From Hydractinia symbiolongicarpus (Eukaryota; Cnidaria; Hydrozoa; Anthoathecata; Hydractiniidae): a stretch of DNA of 64,000 nucleotides. A model generated the notes under the pieces. It was not told the origin of the DNA and made no database searches. It was given only the letters and a program-made list of their open reading frames with translations. The stretch lies in the NCBI RefSeq assembly GCF_029227915.1, contig NC_079887.1, positions 10,292,001 through 10,356,000 of the forward strand. Reading direction: 5' to 3'. Both the position numbers and the translations under genes were made by a program. Below are positions 35,737 to 47,490 of this stretch, one piece after another. Numbering within the stretch: the first letter of the stretch is position 1; every line of letters begins with the position of its first letter.

Positions 35737-36890
35737 CTAAATTCTGTCATCTAAGTACATAGTATTCCGTATGCTTTGTTTTCTCCATTTTTTCACTAGA
35801 GGATTAGTAAGCTTAGTGAAAGCGTAGCATGCGCTGGCTAAGCCAAGAGGTAAAACTTTAAATTGAGAAAATCTTGTTGTGCCATTTTTATATGTCCATG
35901 CAAATCCTAAATACTTTTTGTATTCGTCATGAATAGAAACATAGTGATAAAGTGGTAAAATAGTATTCTTTTTCCAGATGCTGTTTAGCAATTTTTAGAT
36001 CCTCATATTTGAACTTTGGGAAATTTAGATATTCGTGGACATGCCTCAAATCTATGACCAATTTCAACTTTTTTCTTTTAGCAACTGTCAAAGGATTGCA
36101 GCAAAATGGCATACTTTTCACCTCTTCAATGCAACCTTGATGTAGAAGCTCGTTTTTGCTGGCCTCGACGAAACCGCTGTGTCTTAGCCTAGACGCGTTG
36201 TTTTTCGCGTAGAAAGGAGGGATTTGTCTTAAAGAAAAAGGTAATTTATATCCATGTTTAACCATGCTTAAAACGAAAGGTGATGCTTCGAGATCGCTTC
36301 GCCAGAATTCGTAATTTTTCGATAGTTTTCCGACAACCCTTTCTGTAGTCTCCTGATTCTCCAAAATTATCCCTAATAAAAAAGTGGATTTGCTCGATTC
36401 GACTATGTGTATCTAAATTTAAACACATATTTAAGCCACCACAAAGCAGGATGTCTGAAGGAACTTGAACTGCTCGGATTTCTGTTGAATGGGTATTGCG
36501 AATTGAAATGTCCTATCCTACTACAACCCCAACGACTCTGCTCAGAATAACCTTTGTAATTTCCTTTAAAAGGATGATGCATTAGACTTATCAAAGCCTC
36601 TCTTATCACTTCTGGATTTCTTTCTTTTTTATATTTTCGCGTTGGCTGATCTTACTGCCCTGTTTATCCTTTCTCGTCGTCAGAATCTGAGGCCATATCA
36701 TCACTTAAGTACTCATTAACTGTAGCCCAGTTTTCTCTATCAGCCAATCTAATCAATTTCACACGTTTGCGTATTAACTTTTTACCTTTTTCTAGGTGTT
36801 TTTGGGCCAATTTGAGGTTCTTGTCCTGTCTTCGAAATCGGGAAACATCGCTTGTATATATGCGTCTTGCTTCTTGCAATACCATTTTGC
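35737..36890 (-). pseudogene. DIRS-like retrotransposon remnant (gag-like tail and RT)
   Basis: Three minus-strand frames in order. The first is a basic/acidic gag-type tail (KLAQKHLEKGKKLIRKRVKL, then VNEYLSDDMASDSDDEKG). Next is a short Ser/Arg-rich linker. Then come two overlapping RT frames with FVEASKNELLHQGCIEEV, NPLTVAKR, KLVIDLRHVHEYLNFPKFKY, then YHYVSIHDEYKKYLGFAW, FKVLPLGLASACYAFTKL and YLDDRI. The PLGLASACYAFTKL and YLDD motifs fit DIRS-type RTs. There is a frameshift near 35.95 kb. RNase H and tyrosine recombinase are absent. The 5' end may be fused to a different dispersed repeat. Confidence 0.85.
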
Positions 36891-37331
36891 GTGAGAGACA
36901 GACAGACGTATACGGGTATTATAATATAAATCCAATAGAACACCAGAAAATATTTTCTGTTGTTCTAAAACACATCATAAGGTAGAGGGATTTGTAGAAA
37001 TAAAACATGAATAAAGATAAAGGGAGTGTCATGCAACCAATAGCGTACACTAATGTGACCAGTAAATTATTTATTAGAGTTTAAGTGATTTCAAAATTAG
37101 GGAGTAATTTTATTTTACTTAGAAAATTATTTGTTGGCGATCCTGCTTAGTAAATTTTTGCAGCAAAATTTCACACTTGAATGATGCAAAGCATGTTCAC
37201 GTGAATCGCGTAGCACATGTGTGGGCCAGGGTGAGAAAGCATTTTAAATGATGTATCATTGATAATGCTTCATGCAGAAAAGTACTTCTAACTAGACAAA
37301 GAAACAGCTAAGGGGGTTTATCATTCATATA

Positions 37332-39114
37332 TTTATTCGTTGTTATATTCTTTTACATCATTCTCTTGTGATTATAATAGCTCCTAGTTGACATGGAAAA
37401 TATTTTTTGTTAACCTCTTTCCCATCTTCTTCGATTTTTGTTTCAACAATATTTTTATTTAAAAATGCAAAAAAGTCATCCAAAATTTCCTTCTTTACAG
37501 TTTTACGAGCTTGTTTCGCGTGAGTTGCAAAATCAATCAAATAGTTACCGATGTTTGATGTTTCGTCAAACATTGGCGTAACATCGAAATTATATCTATG
37601 CGTGTAAGTTTCGTGTTTCCATCCCTTTTCTGTTGCTTGCGATATCCAACCAGGTAAGAAATAAGCTTGGGAAACTGGGCCCGAGCACGTGAAGCATTCG
37701 TGCTTCATACCATGATCGTTTAAAAACAACATATTCTTTGGCCAAAAAGCATCTTCATTTTCGCCTACCACAGCTACGATACCATTTTTCGCAAGGAAAT
37801 GCTGATAAGTAGTGTCCAGACCTTTCACACTGTCGATATGGTAAAAACATCTCACAAAGTGAGCAAAATCGAACTTATTTTCTTCACTCTCTGTTTTTTT
37901 GAATTCTTCTAAGAAATCCTCGTAAAAACCTTGAAACCAATTAAATTTGACTTTACTGTAGCTTTCCTTGTCTGTAACAGCGTCACGAAAAAATTTCACG
38001 TTGGAAGGATTTGGCTCGACAACTTGGTATACAACACTGTAGTCTTCTCCATGTTTCTCTTTTCCAACCTTGACAATGACATCCAAAAAATCAATGTCCA
38101 CTTCACCTGAGCCAGTACCAACAGCCAACACTTTGAGAACATTCTTACTCTGAAAAATTTCACTAGATGTAAAAAAAAGAATAATATTAACTACGATTTA
38201 CAGGTAAAAATACTTTAAAATAAAATCCTACACCGTGAAATTCGCATTAATGATATAAAAAACAGACGTAATTATTTCACACATAAGTTATTCTAGACCC
38301 AACAGCTCTCTGAGATAAACCATAGTTCAAGAATGCACAAATATATGATTTGCATCTATCTAAACCTCCATTTGAAGACATATCACGTGCTGTATCTTAA
38401 CACGTGTTGCTGCAACACCATATCACCCACCATTCTCTCAATTGAGCCAATTTATTGCTGCAATCTCATAGGTAACACTTAAAGTACGGCCCGTTTTCGA
38501 AAATATATTTTTTTTGGTAATACATAATAGGTTTCTAAGCCGCTATTGATGGCTGAGGAAAAAACATAGATGGTTCATGTTTGGTACCACTGGGTAGTCA
38601 ATTTATCCCAAAATTTGGAAGCCCTTTTTATGACAACCTAGTCCCCAGAAGTTATGGTGATGTAACAGTGGGACGGTTTTTGCCCGATTTTGCTCGGATA
38701 TTCGCAAAACCGCCCTGGGTTAAGATAAGTTTTTTACACAGGATCCTTTCCACTACATGCGACACAGGAGGGTTATGACATAATTAATTCCCACAATGCA
38801 ACAAAGTGACAATAAAACAAGATTTCCCATTAATTGAACAAACACCTGCACCCGGATAATCCTACAGAAAATCTAAGAAAAAATCCTTTTAGAACCCATG
38901 GATTCGTACCGTAACCCCTTTAGTGTGGTATTACAAAAACGTCATTAAAACTAATACTTTTATCTAACCGACCTTACCTAAGACGAGGAGCAAGTTTTGT
39001 GTTCATCCATTCTCTTTGTGGGGGAAGTTGTTGCATATATTTCAGGTATGTTTGAAGCGTCAGTCGGTAGTTTGTGTCGTCAGAAAGCAGAGTGTTTTGT
39101 TGTTCATCCGCCAT
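37332..39114 (-). CDS. Histamine N-methyltransferase-like protein
   Basis: Two exons (39114-38978 and 38147-37358) join in phase 2 into 308 residues; human HNMT has 292. It is a cytosolic SAM-dependent methyltransferase. The SAM motif is VLAVGTGSGEVD (from about residue 52) and the second-strand acid is Glu90 in VVEPNP, matching the HNMT VEPS motif. The family's FAHFVRCFYHIDSVKG and LAKNGIVAVVGENEDAFW stretches are present. Exon 1 begins MADEQQNTLLSDDTNYRLTL. The exon 2 acceptor is the second AG of CAGAG, which is the only choice that keeps frame. AATAAA (minus strand, 37332-37337) lies about 20 bases after the stop. The family can inactivate histamine; the substrate here is unproven. Confidence 0.92.
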
Positions 39115-39453
39115 CTTGATCTGTAGAAGTGAAGACAAAGTTCTGAATGTTTGCAGTTAAGCGGCAAAATATGCAAATTTGTTGTTTGAGCTTGTTTACA
39201 CGTGTATAGTGGTGTTAGTACGTATGTAAACAACAAAAATAAACATAATTCTAGCCAAGCTAAATATCAAATGTTTACGTCTTTTTTACTCAATAAAACT
39301 TTAAATAAGATTTACGTTCTTTTGTTTCCAGACACGCCCTGATCTAACAAAAGTCGTCGCATAGCATTCCAACACAAAATACGAAAATCTTTTATATTAC
39401 TTTCAATACGGGGAAGCTTATGACAAATGCGGCGAATTTCTAGTCCAGTCATA
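39115..39453. other. Upstream region of the HNMT-like gene
   Basis: 5' UTR and promoter side of the HNMT-like gene, presumed only from position. No TATA or known site can be assigned. Confidence 0.35.
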
Positions 39454-40571
39454 CAGTAGACTCTCGATATAACGAACCCCCAAGGGGAATAGAAAAAATT
39501 CGTTAAATCGAGGGTTAGTTATATCGAGAGATCAGAAAAAATGGAAATTTTTCCCCAATTTTCTCAAAATCGCTTAAATTTTTGTCCATTAGAAGAACTT
39601 GGATGAAAAACACTTTTGATTTATATTTCACTATACGTAGAATTAACTAAGGTTGAACCACACCACACGAAATTCGAATAAAATATGTTCGTGTTTGTTT
39701 AAAAGAAGCAAAGCAAAGACTTCTATCATAAAATTATTTGGTTGTTTGTTGTGTAGAGACGCGTTTTAACTTTTTCCAAAAATGGCTCTAAATTTGAGTA
39801 ACACTATTCTCTTCTCCTGAAACAGCTTTTAAAGTTGCATTTTGTCTCTGCTTCCATTCATCCAGCCAACCCACAAAAGCTTTGAAATCAAGAAGGTCCA
39901 GGTTTTGGAGCTTTTTCCTTTCTTTTTCTTCATAGAAAAACAGCTTCATCAAGGTCGCTGTTGGTATTCTCTTCATTTTTTTTCGACTGGAATTGATTTG
40001 ACCTAATTGATAAGCTTCGGTTATTTTTCTTTTATTTGCAATCCAGGTCGAGACAGTGTTTTTCTTGACACCATATTCTTCAGCGATGCTTTGGTTTGTA
40101 CTTTTGCCTTGTGCAATTTTTTGCAGCGCTTTATATTTATCGGTTATAGAGATATTCACTTGCGTCATTTTCATTCACTTGCTGTTTTAATTTGCCTTCT
40201 TTACCTTAAAATTTTGAATAGTTTTTTGCGTTTTGTTTACACTTAGTGTTTAGATTTGAACATCGAATGTTATGGTTCGAATTACTTAATTTGGATGACA
40301 TTGCATTGCGTTTTCTTGTTTCTGTGCGTAACGTGGTGTAAAAATATTGAAAACATTGCGTGTGTTTTGGTGTTTCGAGGGTTCGTTATATCAGGGTTCG
40401 TTTTATAGAGGCAATTTATAACAGTTTTTTAAGGAGGCAGAATCCAAGGGGGACGAACTTTAGTTCGTTAAATCGAGGTGTTCGTTAAATCGAGGTGTTC
40501 TTTATAATTGGGGGTTCGTTAAATCGAGGTGTTCGTCATATCGGAGGTTCGTTATATCGGCGAGTCTACTG
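39454..40571. mobile_element. Tigger/pogo-type DNA transposon, internally deleted
   Basis: An 1,118-bp element. The left end is CAGTAGACTCTCGATATAAC and the reverse complement of the right end is CAGTAGACTCGCCGATATAA, both followed by CGAAC. TCGTTATATCGAG and TTCGTTAAATCGAGG repeats lie inside both ends. The flanks are TA on the left and CA on the right, fitting an aged TA duplication. It keeps only the 5' part of the transposase gene, so it cannot move on its own. Confidence 0.92.
39788..40174 (-). CDS. Pogo/Tigger transposase N-terminal DNA-binding fragment
   Basis: A 128-residue open frame with the CENP-B-type psq helix-turn-helix: ITDKYKALQKIAQGKSTNQS, then IAEEYGVKKNTVSTWIANK. A partial second helical region follows (MKLFFYEEKERKKLQNLD), then FVGWLDEWKQRQ. 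The DDE catalytic domain is absent. The frame is uninterrupted from the ATG, so a protein able to bind the element's ends without cutting could be made. Expression is unknown. Confidence 0.75.
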   Translation of the reverse strand: MKMTQVNISITDKYKALQKIAQGKSTNQSIAEEYGVKKNTVSTWIANKRKITEAYQLGQINSSRKKMKRIPTATLMKLFFYEEKERKKLQNLDLLDFKAFVGWLDEWKQRQNATLKAVSGEENSVTQI

Positions 40572-41387
40572 CATACATGGAATCACGGTCCTGATATTTA
40601 CTTGCGCACGCATCTAAGTAATTACGTAATGCCCGATGCGCGCGCAGAAATGGAGGTAAAAATGTAAACAAACTAAGCGTAAAAGTTACCTCCATTTTTG
40701 CGAGCGCAGGAAAAACACGGCACTATGATTGAGTGTATTCACTTGGAAAATTTATGGAGTTTTGTTGGCCACAGCAATTTTTCTAAAACTTCTGTGTTAA
40801 AAAAATCAACAAACATTCCTAATTTTCGAATTTTATGTTCGAAACTGACATTTACACAATTCCTTCACAGTCTTCCGATATTTTTCCATAGTCACGGCTC
40901 TGGCGAATCGCATCAACAATGGCAAGACGTGCGATGTCTTAGAATGTTTATTTGGTTGATATCACTGTCAAAAAAGACAAGTAAATGCCAAGCCGTACAC
41001 TTTATGGACATTTTCAGGGTTTTAAGTACACAGAGAACAAATATTAGTAGAAGCATTAGTCATATAGTTCCCATGCAGTTCAACTGATGCGGATACATGC
41101 AATTGGACATTCGGTTTTCGATATAGAGCCTGGACAAGAATATATGCACATATAAATTTTTTACAGAAATGCTAAATAAGCGCATAAAAAGTTTTTAGTA
41201 TTCTTGATTTCGGATTAAGCACGCTCACATCATGTTTTATCTCGTTGTGGTAATGTGCTTAAACTTTTTATTCACGTCTCCAGAGCTCTTAACTTTTGCT
41301 TACACCATAAACAAATTCGCAAAAATTTTTAAGGATCGGTCCTCAAACCTCTTAGGCCTTCGCGTTTACTTTGTTGCGTTTACTTTG
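40572..41387. other. Gene-free stretch with a hairpin
   Basis: Near 40635-40710 GCGCAGAAATGGAGGTAA is followed by its approximate complement TTACCTCCATTTTTGCG, a hairpin with a short loop. An open frame at 40698-41087 has no recognised homology. Confidence 0.45.
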
Positions 41388-41745
41388 TTGTTGGCGCCGT
41401 AGATTAGTGGTTATAGCTCTCGTACTCTGTGCGGGAGACCGGGGTTCGATTCCTCTTGACGGCGATTCAACACGGGCGAGTGAATGTTACCATAGCCCCG
41501 GGTTAACCCAAGCCATGTGAGGGAAATTGGGAAGATGGCACACTGTGTGGGCCGTTGGATGTTGCAGGGAGTTGTCTAGTAGAGCGCGGGCTCTAATTGG
41601 GTCTGCGTAGCTCAAAATGAGCTTTAAATACTCTAGGACTCTCCATCTAAGCCATGGCCCCTCCTGGAAATAATAGACAGGGTATATCCCTCGATATTTG
41701 TGAGGCTAGCCATGTAAAATATGCACATCTATCTATCTATCTTTC
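41388..41745 (+). mobile_element. tRNA-derived SINE, copy 2, with ATCT tail
   Basis: The head folds partly like a tRNA: GCGCCGT pairs with ACGGCG, the A box is TAGATTAGTGGTTATAGC and the B box is GGGGTTCGATTCC at 41441-41453. The body includes GCCATGTGAGGGAAATTGGG at 41512-41531, identical to the copy near 7.5 kb. It ends in an (ATCT)n tail near 41727-41742. Confidence 0.85.
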
Positions 41746-41796
41746 TTACAAAATTCACCTTAACATCGCACAGCAATCACCGCAAAATCGTATAAC

Positions 41797-42012
41797 ATTC
41801 ACTGTAAAGTCGTATAACATTTACTGCATGAAAAGTCGTACAACATTCATTGCAAAGCCGTACAACATTTACTGCAAAGTCGTACAACATTTACTGCAAA
41901 GTCGTACAACATTCACTCCAAAGTCGTACTACATTCACTTCAAAGTCGTACAACAATCACTGCAAAATCGTACAACATTCCCTGTATAATCGTACAACAT
42001 TCACTGTAAAAT
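41797..42012 (+). repeat. Minisatellite of about 21 bp
   Basis: About ten copies of AAAGTCGTACAACATTCACTG with small changes, directly downstream of a SINE. Open frames across it are repeat artefacts. Confidence 0.9.
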
Positions 42013-42796
42013 TCGTATTTGAATTTTTTACAATAAATATCTTAATATCTTAATCTCCTATATTACATTAAAATGCATTGTAAAAGACAGACAATTTTTT
42101 TTTCTACCCACAAACAAAAAATATGTTAAAAATCATGCTTACACCAAAATGCTATTTTCCTCACCACAACATTCACGTTGAAAGAAATTATTAAAAAAAA
42201 TCGCCCCGAATTGTGCAGCTTGAGAATAATAATCCACGAGGTAAATAATGACCTGGTTTCTACGTTCAAAATATTTGTAAAAAATGCAGAGTATGTTCAA
42301 TTTTTTTATTTTTTTTATTCATCAGAATATTTGCTATAAACTGCTATAAATATGTGTCCTGTTGCTCTGTTGCAACTTGGTGGAAGATTAAAAGCATTTT
42401 ATCGATAGCCTGATAAAGTTTCTGAAGAAAGAAGCAGAAACTACGGCTTAAACATTGATTTATTTTTATGTTTATAATCTAATATTTTCTTAAAATTGAT
42501 ATTTTTTGCGCACGTAGAAACCAGGTAATTGTAATAATTTTAATCGTAAAAAGGAGAATAACGACAATATTTAAGATGGCGTCCTAGACACAAAGGTCAA
42601 CTTCAGCGACAACAAAAGAAAAAGAACAAATAATTCAAGTTTGTTCAAAATATTTATTCTTTAAAGTAGTTAGGCTGTAATAAATATCTTGCAAATTTGA
42701 AGTGCTCCTTCAGATTGCTTTTTCGTGAAATCATGGAGATATAAAGACTGAAAATCTAAACACAATCTCGTGACCCAGAACTTTATAGATTTTTCT

Positions 42797-43049
42797 CAAC
42801 CTCATCCTCACGGGTTCTTGTTTTTTGACACTCTATCCGGTAAGAAATGAAACTATAAACTAGCTAACTATGAACTAGCTAAGTATAAACTAGGGAACTA
42901 TAAATTAGCTAACTATAAATTAGTTAACTATAAACTAGCTAACTATAAACTAGCTAACTATAAACAAACTAACTATGAATTAGCTAACTAACTGTCCAGA
43001 CACTAGTTTTAGAGGCTAAAAAATCTAAGAAGTTCTGGAGACGAGGTTG
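42797..43049. mobile_element. Expanded, decayed palindromic-family copy
   Basis: The left end CAACCTCATCCTCACGGG and the right end TTCTGGAGACGAGGTTG match the family arms. Between them lies a CTAACTATAAACTAG tandem tract (about 42850-42990) that has enlarged the element. Confidence 0.6.
42850..42990 (+). repeat. CTAACTATAAACTAG tandem repeat
   Basis: About ten imperfect copies of a 14-15-bp unit inside the decayed palindromic element. Confidence 0.85.
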
Positions 43050-44062
43050 AGATTTTTTATTAAAAAACCTAGAAGCGGGTTATGCGGGACAAATGGTAAA
43101 AAGTGAACTCAATGGAAAATTTGTTATGGGATTTTGATTCTTTCAAAAAAAAAAAAAAAAAAATACTCAAATATTCAAATTTAACGAAGTAATATCTTAA
43201 ACTTTCCTCCTGGCTCAGAAATACAAACAAACAAACAAAACTGCGCATATGTTTAAAGTCAATTAGTTTTCTAGAAGTCTGCCCGAATAAGTCGCTATAA
43301 ACATAGTAGCTATGCTATAAAGAGTGTGTTCCGAAGTTATGTGCCTGATCTGTGTTATATATGTTACGTGCCGTATCGTTCTTAAGTACAGAAAGCACTT
43401 TATCCAACCCACTTACATGTTGTCTCTATTATATATACATATGCCAACCTTGTCCACGAGGTTGATACATATGCGTGTGGACGTGACAGAAATAGAAGTT
43501 TTAAGTTGGTTATTCTGTGATTTTAACTGTGCGATACATAATAACAGATAGTAGCGTATGTGTATTTTGTTAACCTACAGAAAATCTGCATCTGTGGAAA
43601 AACTCGCGGGTTTTCCCGACCTTTTTATACCGCATTGCATTCGTCTCGCTACTTACGGTACCATTTTGCGTGACAGGCAGACGCATGAGCAATCGGCTTT
43701 AAGGAACTAAAAGAATTATGTCTATTTACGCTGGGCATTTTGAGTATCAAATATCGCAGAAGAGCAGCGAGTGGATTAATTAACTACCTGAAATAACCTG
43801 AAATTTGTGTTGGAAATACACACGTATACCGACGTATGTATTTGTAACCGCGCAAAACAAACATGTTCATAAAGAAGCCGAAGTACAAGGTTGGTAAAGA
43901 ATGTGATGTTCTCATACCCAAACAGAGGCTCACGTTGTGCATTGAATTGTTCACTGTGAAATACAAATTTATACTCGGCTGGATGTGTTACCTTTTTAAT
44001 TAGCGAGTCATGCGTTATAGAATTAACTGGATACTGGTGAGCGTAGTGTCGATGCAGGTGTG
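43050..44062. other. Upstream region of the secreted-protein gene
   Basis: Holds an A-run at 43146-43161, a small CAACCTTGTCCACGAGGTTG palindromic-family piece near 43446-43464, and a dispersed repeat GTGGAAAAACTCGCGGGTTT with ACCATTTTGCGTGACAG downstream (43.59-43.69 kb). The promoter of the next gene is presumably here. Confidence 0.45.
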
Positions 44063-46595
44063 ATGTTGCCGCTGAAGTGTTTATTCTTATATTTGTGTTG
44101 CGTTTGTGTGTTTGGAATTTCTTTGTTTACCAAACATCGTTTAAAACAAAATGGTATGCGCAGAGATAAAATTGCTCATTTAAGTAAATCAAAATCAAAG
44201 ATGCTCGATCTTATATTGAATCAAGCAGTAAACGAAATAATCAATAGTATATCCTCAACACGAACTCGCAAACGAAAGAAAATCGAGAGCAACACGAGGC
44301 ATAGTGATGAAGAATTAAAACCTATTAACAAAACAGATATACCAGAAAATGTGAGAGAATCTTTAAAAATTGCAAGTGATAGATTAAAAAATACAGACCC
44401 GCTGCTAGACCCCTTTGTTGGTCAAAACGACCCGTATCGATACGAACACAATACAAACGATACGACATTTGACAGCGTAAAAGAGTTTATAAAGTCAATC
44501 GAGACAAAATCTGCACCACAAGAAGTAGAAGAGGATGTATTGCTAAGTAATCATCGCCATAACAACAATGCTAACAGCTTTGATAAGAAAATTAAAATTT
44601 CAGAAAATCTTGAGAAACCTGTTGGGAGAAACGAAGAAAAAGAAAAATTATACTTAGAAAATTTAGAAGAAAAATCCTCTTTTGAGGAGTTTAGAAAAAA
44701 CGATCAAAAAGAGGAAGGAAAAAGCAGTAAAAGCAAAGTGGATAATAACTTTGATACCAAAGATTTAGCAAGTGAGATGTTGCCCCTCGATAATGGCTAT
44801 GATATTATTTTATTAAAAGACGAGGAAAATAATGATGAAGTAAAACTCGATGAACCAAATGTTCACTTTGACGTTAAAGTGAATACGCCAAATAGTCGAG
44901 ACAAGGTAGTAAAGAATTTAAAAGATGTTGTGAATGTTTTGTCGCGATTAAAGTTTGGGAAAAACAAAGGAGATGAAGAGAATAATAGCAAGAATGAAAA
45001 TAGCTATAAAATCATTGTTGGCGATAAGAGAGGTAGTCCCAGTAACATTAGTATAAATGGCTCGCTTATCCAAGAGAATAAAACGAACAGTTTTAATAAT
45101 ATGACTCATTTAATCGAGGTACAAAATGTTACAGCAAAAGATCCAGCCACGAATGCACCAACAAATAGCATTGAAACTTCATCTATCAAACTGACAGACT
45201 CAAAGTAAGTTTTGCTAGGCTACACTTCATCTCATGTCTACACCTTGTAGTTATCACCATAGCAACTGATAATTAACGCTATTAAATACATAACATTTTT
45301 TTATTCTGTCTATTAATAACTCGATAAATCATGGCTGTCATTGACATCGCCCTTGAAATTAATAAGTTCCTTTACAACCTATTACTCTTTAGATTGCCAG
45401 AAGTCATACCGGAGATTAAAAATCACATGTATCCGGTACATGGATCTTATTTTCTACAACACGATGGAAACATTTATAAGCTGGAGAAAGTCGATAATAT
45501 CCATAATGGACTCGATGATTCAGAGCAGTTACGTGATTTGTCAAGATTAACTGAACAAACGAGTCAAAAAATCACAGATCAAGCTCAAACAAGGTATAGC
45601 GTCATTTTCTTAGGAAAAAGAGCGCTGGAAACAAATTATACTTTTTAATATTTTTATAATCTTTAGTAGTGCTTACAATCTGCGCCATAGGTCACAACAG
45701 AAAACGCTGCCGTCTGAGAAAGAATATAATCAATACCAACAGATCAACCCTCCAAACAAAACATACATTATCCGACATGGTGAAGAGACATATGAAATAA
45801 CACAGTCAGAGAAAGGAGAGGGAGAGACAACACCTATTGTGTCGTAAGATTTACCTGTGTTTTGTTATAGTTTAACGTCAATATGCAAAATGCGCCTATG
45901 AATACGCTTTTCACGCTTTTTACGCTGTTTCGATCGTTACGATGTCTTTCAAGTTACTTGCACGTTCTATTTACAATTCTGTCGTTGAATACGAAAGGGA
46001 GAAAAGCTTTACTTGTTATACTATAATATTTGTTATATTCTTCTTCATATTTAGAAAAGATGTCGAAACAGCTGCCGGCGGTATCAATACATATGAAATT
46101 AAACACAACAACAAAATATTTCGAGTTACTGAAGTTATAGCGAGTAAAAAGGATGACAGGTTAACGCCAGGTACAACAAATTTATCGATAGATGACACTG
46201 TTAAAAATAGTTATGTAAACAACCAGGAGCAGACATCAGAGAGTCCTGTAAATAGCAACTTTACGAGAGACGCTGCATCGCTTGAGCAAAGTCATTTCGA
46301 AGATGCAAGTTTAAATAAAAATCCAAGTTTTATCGATAATCAAATTAGCGACAATGATGCAGAGCGTCGTTTCGAAGATACAAGTTTAAATAAAAAAACA
46401 ACTTCTGTCGATAATCAAATTAGCGATAGTGATGCAGAGCGCCGTTTCGAAGATACAAATTTAAAAAACAATCAATCTTCTGTCGATAATCAAGTTAGCG
46501 ACAATGACGATGATTATGTTACGTACGTTTTTCGAACGAAAAATAATACGACTGCGTATTCGACTAATAATACAAGCTTTGAAGAAGAGGTCTAG
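44063..46595 (+). CDS. Secreted acidic Asn/Glu/Lys-rich protein with repeated exons (novel)
   Basis: Four exons (44063-45204, 45393-45593, 45667-45843, 46055-46595), all introns phase 2, give 686 residues. The start ATGTTGCCGCTG opens a signal peptide with core LFLYLCCVCVFGISLF. The rest is hydrophilic, probably disordered, with many NxT/NxS sites. Exons 2, 3 and 4 each hold one small module: GSYFLQHDGNIYKLEKV, KTYIIRHGEETYEITQSE and NTYEIKHNNKIFRVTEV. Exon 4 adds three 30-residue repeats of the type FEDTSLNK..SVDNQISDSD. I recognise no family. A matrix, adhesive or perisarc protein is possible but unproven. No transmembrane or anchor signal is seen at the C-terminus. Confidence 0.78.
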
Positions 46596-47371
46596 GTAGT
46601 TTTGTTATGTTACAGCATACTTGTATATGGTATAATTAATTTTATAATATTTATTACATATTTTTTACTAATAATGCGTTTCATTGAGTTTTGATATCGG
46701 CTCAAAGCGACCCTGGGGACGAGGATGCCAAAATATACGCAGCATCTGTCTTTGATAATCTCCCGTACGTCGAAAATTGTATAAAAAACTTCACGCTCGA
46801 CAAGGATTTTATACGACATTAAAAACCCTAAAATCTCACAAAATTGTCATGCGATAACAAAAGGGTGTGTTTAAAAGAAACAAACCTTGTGAAGATAGAT
46901 CCTTACTATTCAGATTTGCTCGTGGTACGTCCTAGCCTGCCTGCAGTACAGAATAATCTCTGTCAGCGCCCATGTCGATATCATTTCTTTAAAATAAAGC
47001 TAATAAATGCTAACGTCAGCAACAATTTGCACATTTTGAGAATTTAGATCTAGTGGATAATCGAATTTATGAAAATAGTAGGCGTAAAAGACTCCTGCGG
47101 ACGAGGATGAGTGCACACAATTATCTGTTGGGATGAAATTCGCGACATTCGTAGTCTAGTCTCGAATAGATCTTTAATGAGATACTGCTGTGTTAGTATA
47201 GCTTGGGGAAAGGGAATCTGTTGGAGTAACTTATTATGTAAATCATAATTATTTTCCTGGAATAAAATATGGGTAAAACTTTTATTCCTTGTCAGTAGAG
47301 TAATTTACAGAACAAAGTCCCTTTGGTCAATCCTGATCTTTAAAATAAGATTCGATTAATACTAAGTTAGC
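46596..47371. other. Gene-free stretch with palindromic-family half-copies
   Basis: Contains TGATATCGGCTCAAAGCGACC followed by CTGGGGACGAGG (about 46690-46728) and a second decayed end CTGCGGACGAGGATG (about 47096-47110). No coding signal. Confidence 0.45.
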
Positions 47372-47490
47372 TACTATTATTATTATTATTATCAAACTTA
47401 ATCTCTTGACATGACTCGCCCGGGGTTTGAACCCAATACTTTCTGTACTGGAATCGAACGCTCTGCCACAAGGCTACAGCATATGTGATG
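47372..47490 (-). mobile_element. tRNA-derived SINE with (ATA)n tail
   Basis: Read on the minus strand: A box TAGCCTTGTGGCAGAGC, B box GGGTTCAAACCCC (47422-47434), then a short body and a TAATAATAATAAT tail. The tRNA-like head is clear, but the body differs from the two other SINEs here, so it is a different family. Confidence 0.75.

Noticed and set aside
40698-41087. 129-residue plus-strand frame after the Tigger element
   Set aside because: The frame opens without a clear start context, the composition is unlike the other genes, and no family is recognised.
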